A stretch of 64,000 nt of DNA from Pararobbsia silviterrae (GTDB lineage: Bacteria > Pseudomonadota > Gammaproteobacteria > Burkholderiales > Burkholderiaceae), in NCBI RefSeq assembly GCF_003628125.1, contig NZ_RBZU01000006.1:186001-250000 (forward strand), written 5' to 3'. The translations under genes were made by a program, and so were the position numbers. Numbering within the stretch: position 1 is the stretch's first letter; every line of letters starts with the position of its first letter. Below the pieces are notes generated by a model. The model was not told where the DNA came from. It did no database searches and worked only from the letters and a program-made list of their open reading frames with translations. Below are positions 34,486 to 42,469 of the stretch, one piece after another.

Positions 34486-35370
34486 TCAGTTCTTGATGCC
34501 GCTCATCGCCATGCCTTCGATGACGAGCCGCTGCGCAAGCAGGAAGATCAGCACGGCGGGCAGGATGGCCATGCTCATCGCGGCCATCACGAGCGACAGA
34601 TTGCCTTCGCTCATATAGCCGCGCAGCAGGTCCATTGCGACGGGCAGCGTCATTGCGTCCTGAGGTTCGAGCAGAACGCGCGCCTGGAAGTAGTAATTCC
34701 AGGTCTGCGTGAACGTAATGATGCCGAGCGCGGACAGCGCGGGCCGCAGTTGAGGCAGGGAAATGCGCAGAAAGATCTTCAGATGCCCCGCGCCGTCCAT
34801 GAGTGCGGCTTCTTCGAGCGCCTTCGGCTGCGAGAGCATGAATTGCCGCACGAGGAACACGCCGAAGCTCGACGTCAGATACATGAGCGCAAGCCCGATC
34901 GGATGATTGAGCAGGCCTGTCTGCGCAAAGCCGAGATAGATCGGAATGATCGTGACCTGCGCGGGAAACATGATGCCGACGAGCATGACGAAGAACAGGC
35001 TGTCGCGGCCCTTGAATTCGAGCCGCGCGAATGCGAATGCCGCGAGCGAGCATGTGATCAATTGCCCGCACGTCACGATGACGGCGACGTATAGCGAATT
35101 CCAGTAGATCTTGAGAAACGGCACGGACGAATCGAGTACGGCGCGATAGTTCGTCAGATGCAGATTCGGCGGCAGGAAGCTCGGCGGCATCCGGTACGCT
35201 TCGGCGACGGGGCGGAACGACATGCTGAAGAGCCAGGCGAACGGCAGCAGCATCGCGACGCCGAGGACGAGCATGACCGCGATGATGATCCGGTCGATCC
35301 ATTTGACGCTGGCGCGGGTCTGCATACGGGTCTGCATACGGGTCGGCATAGGGGTCGACATAGACGGCAT
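34486..35370 (-). CDS. Sugar ABC importer permease (MalG-like)
   Basis: A 294-residue CUT1 permease with six helices and the EAA loop EEAALMDGAGHLKIFLRISLPQLRPAL (about 190-216). The N-terminus MPSMSTPMPTRMQTRMQTRASVKWID carries a short repeat from a 12-bp tandem DNA repeat (about 35315-35361), and starts at several of its methionines are possible. It begins 4 bp after the partner permease gene and pairs with it. Confidence 0.9.
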   Translation of the reverse strand: MPSMSTPMPTRMQTRMQTRASVKWIDRIIIAVMLVLGVAMLLPFAWLFSMSFRPVAEAYRMPPSFLPPNLHLTNYRAVLDSSVPFLKIYWNSLYVAVIVTCGQLITCSLAAFAFARLEFKGRDSLFFVMLVGIMFPAQVTIIPIYLGFAQTGLLNHPIGLALMYLTSSFGVFLVRQFMLSQPKALEEAALMDGAGHLKIFLRISLPQLRPALSALGIITFTQTWNYYFQARVLLEPQDAMTLPVAMDLLRGYMSEGNLSLVMAAMSMAILPAVLIFLLAQRLVIEGMAMSGIKN

Positions 35371-35374
35371 CGAA

Positions 35375-36328
35375 TCAGTGATGCACGAAGCGTCGCGACG
35401 CCGCGAGCTGGATGGCCGTGATGACGAGGATCACGAGCGTCATGACGACCGCGATCGACGCCGCATAGCCGATCTCGAAGCTGCCGAACGCTTCTTCGAC
35501 GATGAGGATCGACATCGAACGCGTCGCATCGCCGGGGCCGCCTTGCGTGAGGATCATGATCGACTCGTAGACTTGCAAGGCGCCGATCGATGCATAGACG
35601 ACGTTGAAGAAAACGACCGGCGAGATATAGGGCAGCACGATCCGGAAGAAGCGCCGCCAGTAGCGCGCGCCGTCCATGATCGCCGCGTCCATGATCGTGC
35701 GCGGCACGCCCTGGAGTGCGGCGATGAAAATGATCATGAAGAAGCCTGTGTTCTTCCAGACGTCCATGATGATGATGGACATCATGGCCGTGCGGCTCGA
35801 CGTGAGCCAGTGCACGGGCGCGAAGCCGAGCCGGATCAGGTAGTAGTTGATGATGCCGAGATCGTCGCCGTAGAAATAGCCCCAGACGATCGAGACGAAC
35901 GCCGCCGCGATGATCACGGGCAGGAAGAACGCCAGGCGGAACAGATAGAGCAGAAACGCGGGCATCGCGCGATGGAGCGCCAGCGCAAGCAACAGGCCGA
36001 TGCCGACATTGCCGCAGACCGCGAAGATCGTGAAGCGCAGCGTGTTCCAGAAGATCTGCAGCGTGCGGTCGTCGGTCAGGAAACGGTGATAGTTGTCGAG
36101 CCCGATCCATGTCGCACCCGCGAGCGGATCGTATTGCGTGAAGCTCAGATAGACCGTCACGAGCACGGGCGCGAGCACGAACGCGACGTAGAGCGCAAAC
36201 GACGGGAACACGAAGGCATAGCCGACGCGCGCTTGCGCGCGGCTCAGGTCCGATCGCACGCGTTCGCTCGCGCTTGCCGCGCCGCCGCTCGACAGCGGCG
36301 GCGGGTGGCCGGGGTCATAGGTGCTCAT
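35375..36328 (-). CDS. Sugar ABC importer permease (MalF-like)
   Basis: A 317-residue CUT1 permease with six helices and the EAA loop MDAAIMDGARYWRRFFRIVLPYISPVVFF (about 217-245). The N-terminus is a Ser/Pro/Gly-rich cytoplasmic tail. It is preceded by the binding-protein gene (61-bp gap) and followed at 4 bp by the second permease gene. Confidence 0.9.
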   Translation of the reverse strand: MSTYDPGHPPPLSSGGAASASERVRSDLSRAQARVGYAFVFPSFALYVAFVLAPVLVTVYLSFTQYDPLAGATWIGLDNYHRFLTDDRTLQIFWNTLRFTIFAVCGNVGIGLLLALALHRAMPAFLLYLFRLAFFLPVIIAAAFVSIVWGYFYGDDLGIINYYLIRLGFAPVHWLTSSRTAMMSIIIMDVWKNTGFFMIIFIAALQGVPRTIMDAAIMDGARYWRRFFRIVLPYISPVVFFNVVYASIGALQVYESIMILTQGGPGDATRSMSILIVEEAFGSFEIGYAASIAVVMTLVILVITAIQLAASRRFVHH

Positions 36329-36389
36329 CGCGAATACCGATCACGAGACGGCGCGAACGACGCGCGGGATAGCCGAGTCATCGACGCCT

Positions 36390-37667
36390 TCATTCCTTTT
36401 TGGCCGCCAGGCGCTTGAACGAGGCTTCGAGTTCTTCATGACACCGTTTGACGCCTTCGGCGATCGGCATCTCGTCGGCCATCATCGCGTCGTAATAGCG
36501 GATGAAGATCTTCTCGACTTCCTGGAAATTCGCGGGCGCCGGCACGGGCTTCGTATGCGGCAGCGTCTGATAGTAGAGAAAGGCGCTCGGCGGAAACTTG
36601 AGGAATGCCGGCGAATCGGCGGCCGATTTGCGGCCCGGCACGCCGCCGCCGAGTTCGCCTTCTTCCTTCTGCGTTTCGGCGCTCGTCAGATCCGTGATCA
36701 GGGCCTCGGCGAGTTCCTTGTGCTGCGACGTCGCGGCGACGCCGTAGCCGCCGAAGCCGATGACGGTCGTGTCGTCGACTTTCGCGGGTGGAATCGCGAC
36801 GTCCATATCGAGCTTCGCCTTGATCGCGTTCTCGATGATCCAGTGACCGCGCGAGATCATCGCGATCTGGCCCGCGAAGTATTGATTGTCGAGCATGTCC
36901 TTGCCCGGAATCGGCGACACCTTGTCGACGTGGATCAGGTCATGCAGAAACTGCAGCGACTCGGTGACTTTCGGATCGAGCATGTTCGATCCGGTCCAGT
37001 CGGCGTTCAGGATCGACGTGCCGTTCGAATAGAACCACGGCTGCACGAAGAAGAACTGATTCGGCACTTCATAGCCGTACTGCTTGATGTTGCCCGCCGG
37101 ATCGCGCACGGTCAGCTTCTTCGCGGTCTCGCGGAAGTCGTTCCACGTCCAGCCCTGCTTCGGATACTCGACACCCGCGGCTTTGAACAGCGCGCGGTTG
37201 TAATTGATCATGATGTTGTTCCAGCCGATCGGGATGAAATACGTCTGTCCCTGGTTCGACGCCTGCTGGAACAGGCTCGGCGCGAAATCGGAGAAGCCCG
37301 GATTCTTCTGGATGTAGTCGTTGAGCGGCACGAACAGCTTGCGCGTCTCGAACGTACGGAACGTTTCGATCGCCGTGCCATAGACGTCGTAGGCGTTGTG
37401 CGCGTTGAACTGGCTCAGCACCTTCGTCACGTAGTCGCCCCAGCCGTTCGAGATTGGATCGATCGCGACCTCGACCTTGACGTTCGGGTACTTCTGGTTG
37501 AAGCGCGCGATCGCGTGCTTGATCGCGGTCAATTGCGCATCGCTGCCGAACGCCATGAGCCTGAGCGACGCGCTTTCCTGAGATTGCGCGAACGACGCGC
37601 CCGAGAAAGCGAGCCCCGCGGCGAGCGCGAGCGAAAGCAACAGCGGCGAACGAAACCGTCTCCTCAT
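36390..37667 (-). CDS. Extracellular sugar-binding protein (family 1)
   Basis: A 425-residue periplasmic binding protein. The signal peptide MRRRFRSPLLLSLALAAGLAFSGASFAQS is clear, followed by LRLMAFGSDAQLTAIKHAIARFNQKYPNVKVEV and other family-1 segments (FIPIGWNNIMINYNRALFKAAGV). It is the first gene of the five-gene importer/GH116 operon and probably binds the oligosaccharide or glycoside later cut by the GH116 enzyme. A LacI-type palindrome lies 123 bp upstream. Confidence 0.92.
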   Translation of the reverse strand: MRRRFRSPLLLSLALAAGLAFSGASFAQSQESASLRLMAFGSDAQLTAIKHAIARFNQKYPNVKVEVAIDPISNGWGDYVTKVLSQFNAHNAYDVYGTAIETFRTFETRKLFVPLNDYIQKNPGFSDFAPSLFQQASNQGQTYFIPIGWNNIMINYNRALFKAAGVEYPKQGWTWNDFRETAKKLTVRDPAGNIKQYGYEVPNQFFFVQPWFYSNGTSILNADWTGSNMLDPKVTESLQFLHDLIHVDKVSPIPGKDMLDNQYFAGQIAMISRGHWIIENAIKAKLDMDVAIPPAKVDDTTVIGFGGYGVAATSQHKELAEALITDLTSAETQKEEGELGGGVPGRKSAADSPAFLKFPPSAFLYYQTLPHTKPVPAPANFQEVEKIFIRYYDAMMADEMPIAEGVKRCHEELEASFKRLAAKKE

Positions 37668-37789
37668 GGCTGCTCCTTGATGTCGGGAGACGTTGGCCTA
37701 TGAAGTCGGCGCTTGCCTCCGATGGAATCGATCGCGGATCGTCCGATGCGTGCGTCAGGGTGACGAAATCGCGCCGGAGTCGATGCCGC

Positions 37790-37803
37790 TCGAAACGTTT
37801 CGA
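37790..37803. promoter_or_regulatory. Perfect 14-bp palindrome, probable LacI-family operator
   Basis: TCGAAACGTTTCGA is fully self-complementary and of the GAAACGTTTC type bound by LacI/PurR-family repressors. It sits in the 338-bp region between the binding-protein gene and the divergent lacI-type gene. Confidence 0.75.
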
Positions 37804-37943
37804 ATCACTATAGTCAAGAAATCGCGGGACGCAAGGGCGGGGAAATCCCTTAAAAAAGGCATCAAATGCGCAAAACGGTCGCTTTGTGCGGCAGATACGG
37901 CAAGTCTGTCGTGATGCAGTGCGGCATGCGCATGCGACTTGTA

Positions 37944-37955
37944 CGAATCGTTTCG
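37944..37955. promoter_or_regulatory. Second, weaker LacI-type half-symmetric site
   Basis: CGAATCGTTTCG differs from the operator core CGAAACGTTTCG at two positions. It lies 50 bp before the lacI-type gene and about 150 bp from the main site, so looping or autoregulation is possible. Confidence 0.45.
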
Positions 37956-38005
37956 ATGGGCTATACCGGTGACGTTCCCTCGCACGCACGACGACGCATA
38001 CCGAC

Positions 38006-39076
38006 ATGCCTTCAGTTCGCGATGTGGCCAAACGGGCCGGCGTTTCGATTTCGACGGTCTCCGTCGCGCTCAACGATGCATCGCGCGTGTCGGCCGAGAC
38101 CCATCGCCGCGTGATGGAAGCCGTCGAAGCCATCGGCTATGCGCCGAACAGCATCGCGCGCAGCCTGCGACTCGGACGCACGAATCTGATCGGGCTCATC
38201 GTGTCCGAGATCACGAATCCTTTTTTTGCGGCGCTTGCGAAGGTCATCCAGAGCGAAGCGCTCAAGGCCGGCTACAACCTCATCGTCTGCAATTCCGACG
38301 AGAATCCGGCGCGCGAGCTCGAACTGCTCGATATCCTGCGCGCGCAGCGTGTCGCGGGCATCATCGTCTCGCCGTGCGGTCGCGACGAAACTTATCGTCA
38401 CGCGCTCGCGGGCATCGTCGACGTGCCGCTGCTGACGGTCGACCGCTACGTCGAGGGACTCGATCGCGGTTTTGTCGGGCTCGACAGCCGGCATGCGGGA
38501 CGCATGGTCACCGAGTATCTGTTGCGCCTCGGGCATCGCCGCATCGCGTTCGTCGGCGGCCCCGAAGGGATTTCGTCGGCCGAGTTGCGCCTCGCGGGCT
38601 TTCGCGACGCGTTCGACGCCGCGGGGATCGACGTGCCGAACGAACTCGTCTGGCATACGGATTTTCGCGCGGAGACCGCGTATTCGATCGTGCGCGAGTG
38701 GATGCTCAAGCCCGTGCGGCCGACGGCGTTCATCGGCGTCAACAACGTCGCGATGATCGGCGCGCTGCAGGCGATCGAGGACCTCGGTTTCCAATGCCCA
38801 TTCGATGTCTCGCTCGCGGGCATGGACGCGTTTCCGATGAACAGCGTCATCCGGCCCAAGCTCACGGTCGCCGCGCAACCGATCGAGGATATCGGCCGGC
38901 AAGCGGTCGCGTCGCTGCTCGCCGACGTCATGCGGCCGAAGGACGCGCCGGCCGAGCATCGCGCGCTGTTCCTGTCTCCGACGCTGCATGTCGGCGGATC
39001 GTGCCGCGATCTGCGCGATGCGGCGGGCGACCACGCGCCGTCACGACGCGGCCATGCGGATACGCCGTCGGGATAA
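38006..39076 (+). CDS. LacI-family transcriptional regulator
   Basis: A 356-residue LacI-type repressor. The HTH is SVRDVAKRAGVSISTVSVALNDASRVSAETHRRVMEAVEAIGYAPN with the hinge helix SIARSLR. The effector domain follows (LIGLIVSEITNPFFAALAKVIQSEAL...VPLLTVDRYVEGL...GHRRIAFVGGPEG). The C-terminal about 25 residues are basic and low complexity. It is divergent from the GH116/importer operon and upstream of the ribose-type importer, so it could regulate either; the visible operators are on the GH116 side. Confidence 0.92.
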   Translation: MPSVRDVAKRAGVSISTVSVALNDASRVSAETHRRVMEAVEAIGYAPNSIARSLRLGRTNLIGLIVSEITNPFFAALAKVIQSEALKAGYNLIVCNSDENPARELELLDILRAQRVAGIIVSPCGRDETYRHALAGIVDVPLLTVDRYVEGLDRGFVGLDSRHAGRMVTEYLLRLGHRRIAFVGGPEGISSAELRLAGFRDAFDAAGIDVPNELVWHTDFRAETAYSIVREWMLKPVRPTAFIGVNNVAMIGALQAIEDLGFQCPFDVSLAGMDAFPMNSVIRPKLTVAAQPIEDIGRQAVASLLADVMRPKDAPAEHRALFLSPTLHVGGSCRDLRDAAGDHAPSRRGHADTPSG

Positions 39077-39227
39077 CTCGGGTTGTGTTCGCGTGCATCC
39101 AGTGGTTCTGTTATGCGTGCGCGACGTATGGGCGGAATGCGATCGAGGCATGACCCACGATCTGGGATGGTCGCTCCACGCGATGGCGCGTCGCCGCGAT
39201 AACACTTGAAAACTGGAGGAAGACGCA

Positions 39228-40208
39228 ATGAAGAAGTGCGTGGCACGTAGTCTTGCGGTCATTTCCGCGGTGATGGCCTGCGCGTTCGCGCAGCAGGCGC
39301 TCGCCGACGCGGCGCACCCCGTGGTCGCGCTGCTGCCGGGTGTCACGGATCCGTTCTACTTCACGATGCATCGCGGCGCGGAAAAAGCGGCGAAGGAAGA
39401 GAACGTCGAATTGCTGTTCCAGGTGCCGAAGGCCTGGAACACGACCGAGCAAGTGCCGATTCTCAAGGCGATCATCGCCAAGCATCCGGACGTGCTGCTC
39501 GTCTCGCCCGTCGACAAGCAGCAACTGATCGGTCCGCTCAAGGAAGCCTATGACGCGGGCATCAAGGTCATCACGGTCGATACGTATATCGGCGACGGCA
39601 AGTATCAGACGGGCAAGGGCGATGCGGATTTCCCGCTGTCATATATCGCATCGGACAACCTCGAAGGCGGCCGTGTCGCGGCGCGTGCGCTCGCGAAGGC
39701 GGTCGGCGACAAGGGCACCGTCTATGTCGAGAACACGAAGCCCGGCATTTCGAGCACCGATGCGCGCGCGGACGGCTTTATCGACGAGATGAAGAAGCAT
39801 CCGAACGTCAAGGTGCTCGAAACGCAATACAACGAGGACGACGCGAACAAGGCGGCCGCGCATGTCGCCGCCGTGCTCGCGCGCAATCCGGATCTGGCGG
39901 GCATCTTCGCCGTCAATACGTTCTCGGGGACCGGCGTGGCGCAGGGCGTCAAATCGGCGGGCAAGACGGGCGCGGTCAAGGTCGTCGTCTTCGATGCGGT
40001 GCCGGGGATCGACCGCGATCTGAAGGCCGGCGTCGTCGATATCGCGATCGCGCAGCGGCCCGACGATATCGGCTACTACGGCGTCAAGTTCGCGGCCGAT
40101 GCGATTCGCGGCAAGAAGATCCCGACGTACAAGGGCACGGACTTCGTGATTCTCGACAAGAACAACGTCGATCAGCCCGATATCCACGCGCATATCTATT
40201 CGAATTGA
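39228..40208 (+). CDS. Ribose-type (CUT2) sugar-binding protein
   Basis: A 326-residue periplasmic protein of the peripla_BP_4 family. Signal peptide MKKCVARSLAVISAVMACAFAQQALADA, then PVVALLPGVTDPFYFTMHRGAEKAAKEENVELLFQVPKAWNTTEQVPILKAIIAKHPDVLLVSPVD, IASDNLEGGRVAARAL and VVVFDAVPGIDRDLKAGVVDIAIAQRPDDIGYYGVKFA. GGAGG lies 8 nt ahead of the ATG. It is the first gene of a CUT2 importer that is followed by a sugar kinase and an epimerase, so the ligand is probably a pentose, pentulose or related polyol. Confidence 0.92.
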   Translation: MKKCVARSLAVISAVMACAFAQQALADAAHPVVALLPGVTDPFYFTMHRGAEKAAKEENVELLFQVPKAWNTTEQVPILKAIIAKHPDVLLVSPVDKQQLIGPLKEAYDAGIKVITVDTYIGDGKYQTGKGDADFPLSYIASDNLEGGRVAARALAKAVGDKGTVYVENTKPGISSTDARADGFIDEMKKHPNVKVLETQYNEDDANKAAAHVAAVLARNPDLAGIFAVNTFSGTGVAQGVKSAGKTGAVKVVVFDAVPGIDRDLKAGVVDIAIAQRPDDIGYYGVKFAADAIRGKKIPTYKGTDFVILDKNNVDQPDIHAHIYSN

Positions 40209-40225
40209 TCGCGTGTCGTGATGCG

Positions 40226-40330
40226 CGCGCGGAGGCCGAGGACGGCGTCCGCGCGAGGCACGAGGCGTCGCGTGCCTCGCGATGTGCGGCACGCGGCCAT
40301 GCATGCCTGTTCGCGTGTCGGCGACACGCG
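40226..40330 (+). terminator. Three consecutive stem-loops after the binding-protein gene
   Basis: Stem 1 (40226-40255): CGCGCGGA/TCCGCGCG plus GCCG/CGGC around AGGA, with one G-G mismatch. Stem 2 (40253-40280): GCGAGGCACG/CGTGCCTCGC. Stem 3 (40312-40330): CGCGTGTC/GACACGCG around GGC. No T-tract follows, so they more likely stabilise the binding-protein mRNA or partly stop transcription before the permease. Confidence 0.6.
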
Positions 40331-40401
40331 GCGTGTGTACGCCTCTCGCGCACATTTCCCCAGCGTGTATTCAAGCGGTATTCCCGAGCGACTGTTCCGA
40401 T

Positions 40402-41376
40402 ATGGATGACTCACGTATGGCGAGGCTTGCCTGGATCAGCAAGTTCTGGCCTTGGCTGTTTCTGCTGGCCTTGCTCGTCTTCTTCGAGATCTATGCGCAG
40501 GTGGCCGTGCATCGATCGTTTGTCCTCAACGCGTACAACCTTCAATCGATCTGTCTCGCCGCGTCGGCGCCGCTGTTGCTCGCGATCGGCCAGACGTTCG
40601 TCATCGTGACCGCGGGCATCGACTTGTCGGTCGGCTTCGTCATGGGCCTGGCGGCCGTCTGCGTCGCGCAGTTCACGGTGCTCGACGAAGACGCCGGCGC
40701 GATCCTGCTGCTGTCGATCCCGCTTTCGATCGTCGTGTGTCTGATCCCGGGTCTCGTCAACGGCCTGCTGATCGCGCGGCTGAGAGTGCCGGCCTTTATC
40801 GGCACGCTCGGCATGTACGGCGTCGCGCGCGGCGCGGGTTTTCTCGCGGCGGGCAGCGGCATGACGGTCTCGGTCAACAACGCGGCGCTCGCGTGGATCG
40901 GCGCCGGATGGCGGCCCGTGATCCTGACCGCCGTGCTGCTCGCGATCATGCATTTCATCTTGTCGAGAACGCGTTTCGGCCAATACACGTACGCGATCGG
41001 CGGCAACGAGCAGTCGGCCGTGCGCGCGGGCATCAACGTGCGCCGGCATCTGATTGCGATCTACGTGATTTCGGCCGCGTTCGCCGCGATCGGCGGCATC
41101 GTCTATACGGCGCGTTTCGCGGCGGGTGTCGCGAACGCCGGCGAGCCGATGCTACTCGACTCGATCGCGGCGGTCGTCATCGGCGGCGCGAGCCTGTTCG
41201 GCGGGACCGGCAATGTGATCGGCACGCTGATCGGTTCGCTGATCATCGCGGTCATCGAATTCGGGCTCGTGTTCATCGACGTCAACGCGTTCTGGCAATT
41301 CATCGTGGTCGGCATCGTGATCATCGTGTCGGTGTTGATCGACCAGTACAAGGAACGACTCGGAGGGGGCGCATGA
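40402..41376 (+). CDS. Ribose-type (CUT2) ABC permease
   Basis: A 324-residue membrane protein of the BPD_transp_2 family. Diagnostic segments are APLLLAIGQTFVIVTAGIDLSVGFVMGLAAV, FIGTLGMYGVARG, RTRFGQYTYAIGGNEQSAVRAGINVRRHLIAIYVISAAFAAIGGIVYTARF and AAVVIGGASLFGGTGNVIGTLIGSLIIAVIEFGLVFI. The ATG at 40402 starts just before the first helix. It overlaps the ATPase gene by 4 nt and sits 193 bp after the binding-protein gene, a gap filled by stem-loops. Confidence 0.92.
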   Translation: MDDSRMARLAWISKFWPWLFLLALLVFFEIYAQVAVHRSFVLNAYNLQSICLAASAPLLLAIGQTFVIVTAGIDLSVGFVMGLAAVCVAQFTVLDEDAGAILLLSIPLSIVVCLIPGLVNGLLIARLRVPAFIGTLGMYGVARGAGFLAAGSGMTVSVNNAALAWIGAGWRPVILTAVLLAIMHFILSRTRFGQYTYAIGGNEQSAVRAGINVRRHLIAIYVISAAFAAIGGIVYTARFAAGVANAGEPMLLDSIAAVVIGGASLFGGTGNVIGTLIGSLIIAVIEFGLVFIDVNAFWQFIVVGIVIIVSVLIDQYKERLGGGA

Positions 41377-42146
41377 GCACGCCGATACTTGAAGTCCGCG
41401 GCGTTTCGATTCGTTTCGGCGGGGTCGAGGCGCTCAAGCGCGTGTCGCTGCATGTCGAGCCCGGCGAGGTGCTCGCGCTCGCGGGCGACAACGGCGCGGG
41501 CAAGTCGACGCTGATCAAGATCATCTCGGGCGTCTACCACCCGAGCGAGGGCGCGCTGCTGTTCGACGGCAAGCCGCTGACGTTGCGCGATCCGCAGGAC
41601 GCGCGGGCCGAGGGCATCGAGACGATCTACCAGGATCTCGCGCTCGCCGACAATCTCGACGTCGGCAGCAATATCTTTCTCGGGCGCGAGCCGATGCGGC
41701 GGCAATTCGGCTTGCCCGTCATCGATCGCGATCATATGGCGGCGGCCGCGCGCGACGTGCTCGAACGGCTCGATATCACGATTCCCGAACACAAGCTGCG
41801 CGGCCCCGTGAAGATGCTGTCGGGCGGACAGCGTCAGGCGATCGCGATCGGTCGCGCGATCTACTGGAATGCGCGCCTGCTGATCATGGACGAACCGACG
41901 GCCGCGCTCGGCGTGCCCGAACAGCGCAAGGTCATGGAGCTCATCACGACGCTCAAGGCGCAGGGCGTGTCGGTGCTGCTGATCTCGCACAATCTGCACG
42001 ACATCTTCGCCGTGGCCGATCGTATCGCCGTGCTGCGGCGCGGCGAGATGGCGGGGGAGCGGCGCGTCGGCGACACGAACGGCGACGAGATCGTTCATCT
42101 GATGGTCGGCGATACCTATGCGGGGACGGGACGCGCGTCGCATTGA
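41373..42146 (+). CDS. Ribose-type ABC ATPase, single-domain (FrcA-like)
   Basis: A 257-residue ATPase. It has Walker A GDNGAGKST, Q-loop IETIYQDLALADNLDVGSNIFLGREP, signature LSGGQRQAIAIGRAI, Walker B LLIMDEPTAALG and switch LISHNLHDIFAVADRI. It has only one nucleotide-binding domain, unlike RbsA/XylG (about 500 residues), and matches the fructose-type FrcA subgroup, which works as a homodimer. It overlaps the permease gene by 4 nt. Confidence 0.92.
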   Translation: MSTPILEVRGVSIRFGGVEALKRVSLHVEPGEVLALAGDNGAGKSTLIKIISGVYHPSEGALLFDGKPLTLRDPQDARAEGIETIYQDLALADNLDVGSNIFLGREPMRRQFGLPVIDRDHMAAAARDVLERLDITIPEHKLRGPVKMLSGGQRQAIAIGRAIYWNARLLIMDEPTAALGVPEQRKVMELITTLKAQGVSVLLISHNLHDIFAVADRIAVLRRGEMAGERRVGDTNGDEIVHLMVGDTYAGTGRASH

Positions 42147-42469
42147 GGCGCGCGATGTCGCGGGACCGGACTGCCGTTCGTGCGCGTGCGTTCGTAATTG
42201 GTAAAGCTGCACCATTTTATGGTGAATCGATCCGAGAAAGCGGCGCCTTAAAGGATGTCGCTCTATCTAGCGCGCGCCCCATTGACACCTAAATCGTCGA
42301 TAAATACGGCATGAAACACGGCGAACGGCCATCGGTGTCGCTTATATTCATTTGGTAAAAATAGAACATTGTATGTTGTAGTATGAACGTTTTTGGGGTA
42401 ATGTGTCCGCACTCGCGTCATCAACGTTCAGGACATGGAAACGGCTTCAACGCCGCGTAGGGGCAAGGC
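42147..42469. promoter_or_regulatory. 323-bp AT-rich regulatory gap with two dyads upstream of the kinase
   Basis: No gene is seen. CACCATTTTATGGTG (42210-42224) has 6-bp complementary arms, and AACATTGTATGTT (42365-42377) has 5-bp arms. Together with the sharp rise in AT content they suggest a separate, regulated promoter for the kinase-epimerase pair. Confidence 0.5.
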
